Origin: JACRCT01 sp049841135
GTDB taxonomy: Bacteria > Myxococcota > Myxococcia > Myxococcales > UBA5297
DNA length: 64,000 nt
Direction of reading: 5' to 3'
NCBI GenBank assembly: GCA_049841135.1
Contig: JASGHK010000005.1
Location: 186,001 to 250,000 of the forward strand
Of the stretch, positions 43,957-52,883 are shown one piece after another. The notes beneath the pieces were generated by a model. That model was not told where the DNA came from. It was given only the letters and a program-made list of their open reading frames with translations, and made no database searches. A program made the position numbers and the translations under genes. Within the stretch, counting starts at the first letter, position 1. Each line of letters starts with the position of its first letter.

Positions 43957-45479
43957 TTAGCGCCGATACCCCCGGCAGCGGAAGACCGCGAACTTCCTGA
44001 CGATTTCGCCGCGGTGGCGCACGACGATCGGCGCTTCCGCCTCGACCTCGGCGAAGCGGGCCCTGAGGTCGGCGGGAGGCGCTCCCTGCGGACCGGTCTC
44101 GTCGGCTTCGCGCGGCCGTGAGTCCAAGAAGAGCGCGTCCTTGCCGGTCAGCGCCGCGAGGTCTTCGCCCAGGTAGTCGAACTGCAGCGCGCGCCGGCCC
44201 AGGACGTTGCCCGCGAACGCCGGAAGGCTCCCGTAGAAGCGCAGCTCGGCGGTGGTCTTGTACTCGTCGTCCGCGAAGACGAAGTCGGCACGGGCCACCC
44301 GCGCGCGCTCCTCGACCTGCCTGGCGAGCTCCCTCCAGCCGAACCAGGTGTCGTCGCTGCGGATGGGCACGGGATAGCCCAGGACCTCGACCGCGGCGAG
44401 CGCGAAGAGCGGGAGCGCGAAGCCCAGCTGCCACCTCCACAGGCGCGGCGCCGGCACCAGCCGCACCGCGAGGAGGATGGCCGCGACATAGGCCGGCATC
44501 AGCCAGTTGGGCTTCACCAGCGCGAAGAGCGAGAGGCCGCCGAAGAGCGCGATCGGCGGAAGGCTGAAGGCGAGCAGGAACGCCACCTGGTGCCACGCTC
44601 TCCGGTCCCCGCCGCCGCGCTTGAGCTCGACCCCGATTCGCCCGTCGGGGAGGGCGACGACCGGTCGCAGCGCCCGGCTCGCCTTGCGCAGCCCGGCGAA
44701 GAGCGCCCAGCCGATGGCCAAGAGCAGCGGCGGCAGGAGCAGCGCGGTCTGAGTCCCAAGGAGCTTCGCGACGTTGACCACTCCCAGGCCGCCGACGTTC
44801 CCGGCGCGGCCCGAGGTCTGGAAGAGGAACGAGGCGAAGCCGTGCGTCGCGTTCCAGTAATAGACCGGCGCCATCGCCAGGTGCGCGACGGCGATCGCCA
44901 GGTAGGGCCACGGGGTCGCGAGCAGCCGGCGGTGGCGCGCCGAGGCGAGCAGGAAGGCCAGCAGCCCCAGCTGCAGGAAGACGGCGGTGTACTTCGAGTC
45001 GAAGGCCAGGCCCATGCAGAGCCCGGCGAGGACCCAGTCGAGCCTTCGCGGACCGAAGACGGCGCGGTGCAGGAAGAGCAGCGAGAGCGTCCAGAACAGG
45101 AGCAGCGGGACGTCCGGCGTGGCGACGAGCCCGACCACGGAGGCCAGCAGCGTCGTACCGGCGACGAGCAGCGCCGTCCCGCGCCGAGCGCGGGGCAGCG
45201 TGCGGCGCGCGAGCGCGAAGAAGGCGAAGCCGGTGGCCAGGGTCGTCAGCCAGGCGGCGAGCCGCGGCGCCAGCTCGGTGTGGCCCAGGAGGCTCCAAGA
45301 ACGGCCAGAGCATCCAGGCGACGGCCGGCGGGTGGTCGAAGTAGCCGAGCGCCGGGTGCTGCGCGTAGAGCGCGTAGTACGCCTCTTGCGGCGCGAAGCT
45401 CGAAGAAGGGCGCGGCGCACAGGCGCAGCGCGTGCAGCGCCACGACGAGCGCCAGGGCCTTCTTCGTGCTCGCGTTCAC
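43957..45479 (-). CDS. Membrane glycosyltransferase (GT39/ArnT-like), two apparent frameshifts
   Basis: GTG at 45479 gives MNASTKKALALVVALHALRL; the coherent chain changes frame near 45405 (to APQEAYYALYAQHPALGYFD, HPPAVAWMLW) and again near 45300 (to LLGHTELAPRLAAWL) before running open to 43957. About 505 aa once bridged. YFDHPPAVAWM after an acidic residue pair and roughly ten membrane helices are characteristic of PMT/ArnT-type lipid-linked sugar transferases. The substrate is unknown. In place of the usual Asp-Glu, the first loop reads PQEAYY. Either the contig has errors here or the gene is decaying. Confidence 0.65.
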
Positions 45480-45482
45480 GTC

Positions 45483-45959
45483 CTAGTTCTTCTCGAGCGC
45501 GATGGTGATGACGCTCGAGGTGCCCAGGCTGCCCGTCATGTTCGGGCCCTTGGCCTCGCCGTAGAGCGTCGTCGCGCCGGTGAGGTTGAGGTTCACGCCG
45601 CTCGCCACGCCGAGGGCCGTGGCCTTGCCGCTCAGGTCGCCCCGATAGGTGCCGTCGTTGGAGTCGATCTTCGCGGTCACCGGCAGGTCATAGGTGGTGA
45701 CGCAGGCGAAGGCCGCCTGGACGAGCCCGCCGCGGGACGTGCACTTGTTGACGAGGACCTTGGCCGGATCGTTGGCGAGGGCGAAGGTGAGGGTCACCAC
45801 CTCGCGGCTAGGGGTCGTGCCTTTCCAGGTCCCGTTGAGCTCGCCGCGGAGGTACTGGAAGACCTTCGCCTTCTCCGCCTCCTCCGGGTCGCCGCCGCAG
45901 GACGGCCAGACCAGGAGCGTGGCGCCGAACAGGGCGACGGTGAGCGCGCGCTTGAGCAT
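45483..45959 (-). CDS. Small lipoprotein, 158 aa
   Basis: Signal MLKRALTVALFGATLLVWPSC with lipobox WPSC. The mature 138 residues are beta-rich (LNGTWKGTTPSREVVTLTFAL..., GTYRGDLSGKATALGVASGV) like a small lipocalin-type or sandwich domain, with one cysteine pair. Function unknown. It lies immediately upstream of the glycosyltransferase gene (3 bp), so the two are probably cotranscribed. Confidence 0.7.
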   Translation of the reverse strand: MLKRALTVALFGATLLVWPSCGGDPEEAEKAKVFQYLRGELNGTWKGTTPSREVVTLTFALANDPAKVLVNKCTSRGGLVQAAFACVTTYDLPVTAKIDSNDGTYRGDLSGKATALGVASGVNLNLTGATTLYGEAKGPNMTGSLGTSSVITIALEKN

Positions 45960-46063
45960 GGTTTTCTCCGCGACGAGGCGAGGCCGAACCGAAGACGGGG
46001 CAAACACTACCTCAAGGTGCGGGAGCGACACGCCTCCCGTGGCTGGCGTAGCATCGGGCCGCC

Positions 46064-47135
46064 ATGGAACAGGGAGCTCGCCTCGGCCGCTACACGGTGC
46101 TGCGCAAGATCGCCACGGGCGGCATGGCCGAGGTGTTCCTGGGGAAGCAGGAGGGCCCGGACGGCTTCGAGAAGCCGGTGGCGCTCAAGCGCATCCTGCC
46201 GCACCTGGCGACCGAGAAGGACCTCCTGGCGATGTTCCAGGAGGAGGCGCGCATCGCCGCGCGGCTCTCGCACCCCAACGTCGTGCAGATCTTCGACCTG
46301 GGGATCGAGGAGGGCGTGCCCTACCTCGCGCTGGAGTACGTCTTCGGCGAGTCGCTCTCGCAGCTCATCGAGAAGCTCTCGGCGGCGGGGAGGCGGCTGC
46401 CGCTGGAGGCGGCGCTCTACGTCGGCACCAACCTGTGCCTGGCGCTGCACCACGCCCACCACTTCGGGGGCGGCGCGCGGCCCACGCCGATCATCCACCG
46501 CGACATCTCGCCGCAGAACGTGCTCATCGGCTTCGAAGGCTCGGTGAAGCTCACCGACTTCGGCGTGGCCAAGGCCAAGGGCGCCTCGAAGACGACGACC
46601 GTCGGGCTCATCAAAGGGAAGATCGGCTACCTCTCGCCGGAGCAGGTGATGGGCGAGAGCGTCGACGCGCGGACCGACCTCTTCGCGCTGGGCATCGTGC
46701 TCTACGGAGATGGTGGCCGGGCAGCCGCCCTTCAAGGCCAAGGGCAAGTCGATGCGGGCCATCATGGAGACCGTGACCAGCGAGACGCCGCCTCCGCCTC
46801 CGTCCGAGTGCTGCGACTGCCCCAAGGACCTGGACGCGGTGGTGCTCAAGGCGGTGGAGAAGAAGCAGGAGAAGCGCTTCCAGAGCGCGGCGGAGCTGCT
46901 GACGGCGCTCGAGGCCGTGCAGCGCAAGCACGCGCTCTCGGCCAACTCGCTGACGCTCTCCGGCCTGATGGAGGAGTCCTTCACGCAGCCGCCGCCGGGC
47001 CTAGAGGAGTCCCCGTCGCTGGTGGGCCGCATCGTCGCCTACCTGGACGCACGCTCCGGTGGGGCCAGGCAGCCCGGGACCTCACCGACCGACCCGGACA
47101 GCGAGCCGACCTTCATCCGCAAGGCCGACGAGTAG
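46064..47135 (+). CDS. Ser/Thr protein kinase (one-base frameshift)
   Basis: The kinase domain begins YTVLRKIATGGMAEVFLGKQ (glycine loop), with VALKRI (ATP-binding Lys), HRDISPQNVL (catalytic loop), LTDFGVAKAKG and YLSPEQVMGE (activation segment). At about 46703, GTGCTCTAC-GGAGATG should read GTGCTCTAC-GAGATG. One extra G moves the rest (MVAGQPPFKAKGKSMRAIM onward) to another frame, which ends at 47135. The restored protein is about 356 aa and lacks a membrane anchor. The tail is short and acidic. It would phosphorylate unknown targets in the cytoplasm. Confidence 0.85.
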
Positions 47136-47145
47136 CTCCACTCCC

Positions 47146-47203
47146 GTCGGTCCCATCGGTCCCATCGGTCCCATCGGTCCCATTCGTCTCATCGGTCGCA
47201 TGG
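47146..47203. repeat. Decamer tandem repeat (TCGGTCCCAT units)
   Basis: Five to six units of TCGGTCCCAT, the last two degenerate, lie 10 bp after the kinase stop. On the other strand the unit is ATGGGACCGA, related to the ATGGAC cores at 10832 and 22563. Confidence 0.65.
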
Positions 47204-47325
47204 CGTCGCGCGGGAGCATCCCCGGCGGCACAGGCGTTCGACCCTGCAGGAATTTGGGCTTCAGGCTTTCTCGCCGGAGGCTCTAGGCTTACCGCCCGCT
47301 CTCCCGAACGCCGACCGGAGATTCG

Positions 47326-48873
47326 ATGAAGCGCATCCTCCTCGCCTGCCTGCTCGCCCTGGCTGCCTGCACCCCGTCGCGCAACAGCACGACCGTCCAG
47401 GCTCCGGGCCACGACGCCACGGCCACCCCCGCCGCCGCCGCCCCCGCCAAAGCTGCCGAGCCGGCGACGCCCCTGCCGAAGGTGCTCACCCTGCCGCGCC
47501 CCAAGGGCGGCGAGTGGATGGGGCTCTACGTGCTGGGCAAGAAGGCGGGCTGGGCCTTCTCCGACATGCGCGAGGGCCAGCTCGACGGCCAGAAGGTGGT
47601 CGTCGCCGAGAGCCGCGTCGTCATCAAGGCCAGCGTGGGCGGGCAGGCCATGGAGCGCGACGTCAAGGAAGAGCGCTACTACGAGCACAAGGACGGCGGG
47701 CGCCTGCTCGTCTTGCGCCAGGAGAAGCATGGTGACGGCGGCGACGAAGTCCTCATCGCGCGCAACGTGGGCGATGCGGTGGAGCTCAAGCGGGTCCGCC
47801 CGGGCGTGCCGGACGAGGTCCGCAAGCTCCCGGCCACGGCCGAGACCGTCGAGGACGCGGACCCGGCCCGCGTCGTCATCGCCACCCGGCAGAAGCGCGC
47901 CGGCGCCAACTTCGATCTCGAGCGGCTGCTCGCCGACAAGAAGGTGGACACCGAGTTCGACGGCGAGGTGACCGTGACCGCCGCCGGCGTCTCCGTGCCC
48001 GCCGCGCGCACCAAGACCATCGAGGAGGAGAGCCGGCTGCCCATCGTCTGCGTCGTGGCCAAGGACGGCCGGCAGCTCGAGCTGCAGTTCGGCGAGGTGA
48101 TGGTGGGCAAGGCGGAGAGCGAGCAGGTCGCCAAGCAGCTGGACAAGGTCGACATCTTCAACCTGACCCGCGTGGTGCTGGAGAAGCCGCTGCCCGACGG
48201 CATCCGCGAGCCCGGCTCGTCGATCGTCTGGCGCGTGCCCGGCCTGGCCAAGGACATGGCGCTCCCCGGCGGGCGGCAGTCCGTCTCCGAGGGCAAGGAC
48301 GGCACGGCGCTGTTGACGGTCACCACCCGGCGGCCCAAGAGCGGCGCCCAGCGGCCGGTCGTCGCGGGTGGGGACAAGGACCTGGCCGAGGCCCTCAAGC
48401 CCAACCTCGCCGTCGAGTCGGACGCGCCGGCCATCGTCGCCAAGGCCAAGGAGATCGTCGGCGAAGAGAAGGACGCGTGGGCCGCCGCGCAGAAGGTCAA
48501 CACCTTCGTCAACGGCTACCTCGACAAGGCGTACGGAGCCTCCAGCGACCGCGCCACCGACGTGCTCTCGACCCACCGCGGCGACTGCACCGAGCACGCG
48601 CTGCTGATGACCTCGCTGCTGCGCGCGGTGGGCATCCCCGCCAAGCGGATCGACGGGCTCGTCTACATGAAGGCTGCCGACGGCGTGCCGGCGCTGTACT
48701 GGCACGAGTGGGTCGAGGTCTATGTCGGCGAGTGGGTGCAGATGGACCCGACGTTCAACCAGCTCGTGGCCGACCCCTCGCACATCGCGTTGGGCAGCGA
48801 GGCCAAGGCGGACACGGCGGGGCTCATCGGCAAGCTCAAGTTCGAACCCGTGGAGATCCGGCCCGCGAAGTGA
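47326..48873 (+). CDS. Transglutaminase-like lipoprotein
   Basis: 515 aa. The signal MKRILLACLLALAAC has lipobox LAAC. After an Ala/Pro linker, residues 60-320 form a beta-rich domain, and the C-terminal transglutaminase-core domain (about 385-490) shows Cys in THRGDCTEHALLMTSLLRAVG, His in YWHEWVEVYVG and Asp in MDPTFNQ. This triad acts as a peptidase, amidase or transamidase on extracellular substrates. The gene's stop codon TGA forms the first bases of the dispersed repeat at 48871. Confidence 0.85.
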   Translation: MKRILLACLLALAACTPSRNSTTVQAPGHDATATPAAAAPAKAAEPATPLPKVLTLPRPKGGEWMGLYVLGKKAGWAFSDMREGQLDGQKVVVAESRVVIKASVGGQAMERDVKEERYYEHKDGGRLLVLRQEKHGDGGDEVLIARNVGDAVELKRVRPGVPDEVRKLPATAETVEDADPARVVIATRQKRAGANFDLERLLADKKVDTEFDGEVTVTAAGVSVPAARTKTIEEESRLPIVCVVAKDGRQLELQFGEVMVGKAESEQVAKQLDKVDIFNLTRVVLEKPLPDGIREPGSSIVWRVPGLAKDMALPGGRQSVSEGKDGTALLTVTTRRPKSGAQRPVVAGGDKDLAEALKPNLAVESDAPAIVAKAKEIVGEEKDAWAAAQKVNTFVNGYLDKAYGASSDRATDVLSTHRGDCTEHALLMTSLLRAVGIPAKRIDGLVYMKAADGVPALYWHEWVEVYVGEWVQMDPTFNQLVADPSHIALGSEAKADTAGLIGKLKFEPVEIRPAK

Positions 48874-48931
48874 GCCGCAAGCGTGAGCGCGCGGGCCTCC
48901 TCCAGCCCTGTGCAGTGATGAGGAACGAATC
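48871..48931 (-). repeat. 65-bp gene-end repeat, copy 1
   Basis: Reverse complement of the unit ending GCGCGCTCACGCTTGCGG-CTCA. It begins with the stop codon of the transglutaminase gene and continues TCACTG...CGTTCC as in the copies at 54137 and 58713. The remainder of the gap to 49027 includes a second fragment, ACCGGGAACGAATGA. Confidence 0.7.
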
Positions 48932-49027
48932 AAGCACCAGGCAGATCCGGAACGGGACCGGGAACGAATGACGCAGGCACCAGCTGAGGCCTGCGCAAGC
49001 GCGCGGACGAAGTGGTTCGCCGCAGGA

Positions 49028-50302
49028 TCACGTCCGTAGAGTCGCGACCAGTCGCGAGGGCTCGAGCAGCAGATCGAGCCCATCTCGGATGTCGCGCACC
49101 AGGACGTGGGCACGCCCGAGCGCGCTCACCGCGAGCCCCTCCGGGCCCAGCACCGCGATGGCGAATCCGACCCTCTGGCGGTCGAGCATCACCGCGTCGT
49201 TCGCGCCGTTGCCGACGGCCGCCACGCGCTTCTGCGAGCAGGGCAGCTTCGCCAGGTACTCGCCCTTGCTCTCTTCGGCCGTCAGCACGTGCAACGTGAC
49301 CGGCAGCCCCGCAAGCTCCTGGCGCACGCGCCCGAAGGTGTCGGCGGTCAGGACGTGGACCTCGAGCTTGCCCGCAAGGCTGGTCAGCCTCTCGGCGACG
49401 CCGTCGAGGAGCTTCCCGCCACAGGCAAGCGTGCCGTTGTAGTCGCAGACGAGGTGCTCGAGCTCGAGCCTGCCCGCTCCAGGGATGTCGACGGCGATCA
49501 CTTCAGCGACTCCAGCGCGGCCCGCGAGAGCGCCGCCATTCTCGTCGTGGAGCGCGCCGTTGGTCGCCAGCGTGTCACCGACGAAGAGGTCCACGGGCGC
49601 GCCGGTCAGGTCCGTGATTCGCCCGCCCGCCTCGACGACGAGCAGCATCCCCGCGGCGAGGTCCCACGGCTTGAGGAAGCCCTCGAAGTAGCCGTCGTAG
49701 CGGCCAGCGGCGACATACGCCAGGTCGAGCGCCGCGCTCCCCGCCCGGCGGATACCCTGCGCGCGCCGCACGAAGGTGTCGATGAGCCGCATCGGCCGGT
49801 CGGCGGTCTTCCAGACGTCGTAGGGGAATCCGGTGGCGAGCAGCGCCCGCGAGAGAGCGGCCTCGCCCGTGACGTGCAAGGACGCGCCGTTGAGCCTGGC
49901 CCCCTGGCCGCGTCCCGCCTCGAACAGCTCGTCGCGCAACGGGTCGTAGACCGCGCCCGCGGCGACGCCCTGCTCGTCCTCGACGGCGACGGAGACGCTG
50001 AAGTGCGGCATGCCGTGGGCGTAGTTGGTGGTGCCGTCCAGCGGGTCGACGATCCACCGGTACCGGGCCGAGGCCGGGCCGCGCTTTCCGCCGCGCTCCT
50101 CGGCCAGGATCTCGTGGCCGGGGAAGCGCTGCTCGATGAAGTCGAGGATGCGCCGCTCGGCGGCGGTGTCGGCGTCGGTGACGAGGTCGATGGCCTGCTT
50201 GAACTCCACCGTCCGGGCGGTCTTCCAGCGCGCGACGAGCTCGGCCCCCGCGAGCCGCGCGGCCTCGACCACCGCGCTCCGCAGTTTCAAGACGGTCTCC
50301 AC
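49028..50302 (-). CDS. Inositol monophosphatase-HAD phosphatase fusion
   Basis: 424 aa from GTG at 50302 (AAGGAG 8 bp upstream). Residues 1-260 are an inositol-monophosphatase-family domain with the metal motifs EILAEERGG, DPLDGTTNY and the C-terminal WDLAAG. Residues 275-424 match the small HAD proteins related to the P-type ATPase P-domain: motif I DYNGTLA, a Thr in LTADT and the motif III/IV GNGANDAVML. The two are normally separate genes. VIAVDIPGAGRLELEHLV at the junction looks like the natural start of the second protein, so this is either a true fusion or two adjoining genes joined by a small deletion or sequence error. Confidence 0.8.
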   Translation of the reverse strand: METVLKLRSAVVEAARLAGAELVARWKTARTVEFKQAIDLVTDADTAAERRILDFIEQRFPGHEILAEERGGKRGPASARYRWIVDPLDGTTNYAHGMPHFSVSVAVEDEQGVAAGAVYDPLRDELFEAGRGQGARLNGASLHVTGEAALSRALLATGFPYDVWKTADRPMRLIDTFVRRAQGIRRAGSAALDLAYVAAGRYDGYFEGFLKPWDLAAGMLLVVEAGGRITDLTGAPVDLFVGDTLATNGALHDENGGALAGRAGVAEVIAVDIPGAGRLELEHLVCDYNGTLACGGKLLDGVAERLTSLAGKLEVHVLTADTFGRVRQELAGLPVTLHVLTAEESKGEYLAKLPCSQKRVAAVGNGANDAVMLDRQRVGFAIAVLGPEGLAVSALGRAHVLVRDIRDGLDLLLEPSRLVATLRT

Positions 50303-50387
50303 GACAGCAGCTCCTTGCCCGCCCAACGGCGAGGCGGCGGCACGGTATCACCCGCGTCGCCGCCTGGATCCGCCTTCGGGAGCCCGC

Positions 50388-50765
50388 TCAGGCCTTGCTG
50401 AAGAGCGGGCTGGTGTCCGCGTAGATGCGGTAGTCGGCCACCTTCTCGCCCTCCATGTCGAAGACGTTGCAGAACGGCAGCGTGAAGACCCGCCCGTCCT
50501 TGAGGGTGTAGGTCGCCTGGCCCTCGATGACCATCACCTTGGGCGCCATCCACACGTCGCGCACCTCGTGCTCGAGGTTGGACAGCAGCGAGAAGAACCC
50601 GTCGACCGCCTTGGCGATCTCCCCCTGCCCGACCACCGCCGGCGCGTTGCCGAACTTGAAGCGGCCGTTGGCCGTGATGAAGGAAGCGAAGGCGTCGCCA
50701 TTGCGGGCGTCGATGGCGGCGAAGAGCTTGTTGATCCACTCCGGGTGGCGCATCGAGGGCTTCAT
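50388..50765 (-). CDS. SnoaL-like / NTF2-fold protein
   Basis: 125 aa. An NTF2-like single domain: N-terminal helices (WINKLFAAIDARNGDAFASFITANGRFKFGN), then HEVRDVWMAP, QATYTLKDGRVFTLPFCNVFDMEGEKVADYRIYAD and the conserved end. Such proteins are ligand-binding or small-molecule isomerase/hydrolase folds. The ligand is unknown. AGGAG precedes the ATG at 50765. The gene is upstream of and codirectional with the phosphatase fusion. Confidence 0.8.
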   Translation of the reverse strand: MKPSMRHPEWINKLFAAIDARNGDAFASFITANGRFKFGNAPAVVGQGEIAKAVDGFFSLLSNLEHEVRDVWMAPKVMVIEGQATYTLKDGRVFTLPFCNVFDMEGEKVADYRIYADTSPLFSKA

Positions 50766-50861
50766 CGGTCGGTTCTCCTGGGTTGGTTTTTTGGGTTCAA
50801 GCCTTCGTGAACCGGAGGATTAACGGCCTCTGCGCCGCGAGGCCACGCTTCGACGCGAATA

Positions 50862-51003
50862 GAGGCGGTCGGGACGCCCGAAACCACAGGGCCCTTCGCC
50901 TCCATCAATTTGAAGATGGGGACGGGACCGATCGCGGCGGGCGGGACGCCCGCAACCACTGGGCCTCCACCTCCATCAATTGAAGATGGGACAGGACGGA
51001 TTA
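50862..51003. repeat. Tandem duplicate of a 71-bp unit
   Basis: Two consecutive copies (50862-50933 and 50934-51003) share GGCGG-CGGGACGCCCG, AACCAC-GGGCC and CCTCCATCAAT-TGAAGATGGG. Each unit contains two small hairpins, one GGGCG/CGCCC and one CCATC/GATGG around AATT. The flanking sequence 50766-51194 has no gene. Confidence 0.6.
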
Positions 51004-51194
51004 GGGGGCGACGCCGCAACCGCGTGTCAGCGTCGCCGGGACGACAGCTCCGCGCTCCGAACCTCGGCGGCCCTGGTCGCCATCCAAGGCTGGGGCCAGA
51101 TTCACCCATCCCGCGCTTCGGCCGCGTCTTATCAGCCCCAATTCTCGTGCCGATGCGGATGCAGGGCTCCGTAGCCCAAAGGGTTCCCCGACTC

Positions 51195-52293
51195 ATGAGC
51201 CAGCTCGACGGCCCTGAAGGACTCGACTCGTCGCCCGGGACCGACTCCCGGGTCGGCTGGACGCCCGCCGTCGTCGAGTCGTCCGGACGGCACGACACCC
51301 CTCGATCCCATCCCGCGCTGCCCGCAGTGGAGCGCCCCAAGCCGCAGCCGCACTCTGCGCTCAGGCGGGTGCTGGTCGTCGAAGACACCCCGACACAGTC
51401 GAAGTACCTGTCGATGCTGCTGGAGCAGCACGGGTACTCGGTCGGGACCGCGACCAACGGGCGCGAAGGCCTCGCGTGCCTGGAGCGCGAGCGCTTCCCC
51501 GTGGTCATCACCGACTGGCTGATGCCGCAGATGGATGGCCTGGAGTTCTGCCGCGCGGTCCGCGCCCTCAAGAGCGAGAGCTACGTCTACATCATCCTGG
51601 TCACCGCCCAGGACACCAAGGACCACATCGTCAAGGGCCTGGAGGCCGGCGCGGACGAGTACCTGGTCAAGCCGGTGCACCCCGCGGAGCTGGTCGCGCG
51701 CCTGAACACGGCGATGCGCATCCTCAAGCTCGAGACCGCCCTGCGCGAGCGGACGAGGCAGATCGAGCTGCTCTCGAACACCGACGCGCTGACCGAGACC
51801 TTCAACCGCCGCTACCTGGGCGTGCGGCTGGGCCTCGAGATCCGGCGCTGCGTGCGCTACGGCCGGCCGCTGTCGGTGGTGATGTGCGACCTGGACCGGT
51901 TCAAGCTGGTCAACGACGAGCACGGACACCTGACCGGCGATTCGGTGCTCACCGCCTTCGCCCAGGCCCTCAAGGCCAGCATGCGTGACCAGATCGATCT
52001 GGGTGGCGCGCTATGGCGGCGAGGAGTTCGTCATCGTGCTGCCCGAGACCGGGGCCTCAGGCGCCTTCGCTGCCGCCGAGCGGTACCGCAAGGCGACCGA
52101 GGCGATCGAGGTGACGGCCCCCAGCGGCGCTTCGTTGAAGGTCACCGCCAGCTTCGGCGTAGCGACCATCACTCCCGAGGTGTCCCGCGAGCCCGGGCCC
52201 TCGGTGGACGAGCTGTTGGACGTCGCCGACAAGCGCCTCTACGAGGCCAAGCGGGGCGGGCGCAACCGGACGGTGGGCGAGGCTGCTCCCTGA
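51195..52293 (+). CDS. Response regulator-GGDEF diguanylate cyclase (frameshifted)
   Basis: Start ATG at 51195 (another in-frame ATG at 51153). A Ser/Pro-rich leader precedes a receiver domain (VLVVEDTPTQSK; phospho-acceptor Asp in VITDWLMPQMDG; Lys in YLVKPVH) and then a GGDEF domain (LSNTDALTETFNRRYL, DLDRFKLVNDEHGHLTGD). At 52001-52003 one extra G breaks the frame just before the active-site loop. One base over, the sequence reads VARYGGEEFVIVLPETG, with an intact GGEEF, and ends at 52293. Restored length is about 366 aa. It would make cyclic di-GMP when phosphorylated. Confidence 0.85.
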
Positions 52294-52362
52294 CGCGGTC
52301 CGCGGCTCGGCTCTCTTGTTGCTCGAAGGTGCACCAGTCGGCTCCTTGCTCGCCGCGGGCCT

Positions 52363-52404
52363 GGTCACCGCACAGGGCTCAACAATCCCCGCGCGCTCAC
52401 GCTT
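52363..52404 (+). repeat. 65-bp gene-end repeat, left half split by the IS
   Basis: TCACCGCACAGGGCTCAACA followed by the ATCCCCGCGCGCTCACGCTT part of the unit stops abruptly at CTT. The missing right half, CTTGCGGCTCA, resumes at 54107 after the insertion sequence. Confidence 0.75.
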
Positions 52405-52883
52405 CCATGAGAAGGCCGTCGGGAGTCAAGTACAACCGTCCTATTGCACTCGCGGGTCTGGGGGCGCGCAGCCCCCAGCGGGTATGGGCAGAGCCCATAG
52501 ATGCCCGCGGTGGTGGTTCGTGGCTGTCCAGTGGTGGCGCCGCCTTCGGCAGTCTTGAAACGCCGAGTTACGTCGCCCCCTATTTGCCCTACTGCGTTCG
52601 TCGTACCTTCCTGCCAGCCTCGAGACCTGCTTCCTTGTTCGTCGTGCTGCTGCATCAGGTGACCGTACCGTCAGGCTTCCATTCGCACTCGTAGTGGGCT
52701 GCTTGGCAGCCCGGTGCATGGGGGGATCCAATAAAGCTGGACGCTGCCATCTTGCGGTCGTCCTCAACAGCTCAAGCGTGAGCCCGCAGTCGTCCAGACA
52801 AGGCGGTTGGTCTGTTCCTGAATTCTTGCACTGCGAAAAGTTGGCGTGGCCTCGTGCCTTCGGTTGGCGACGAGAACGACCCT

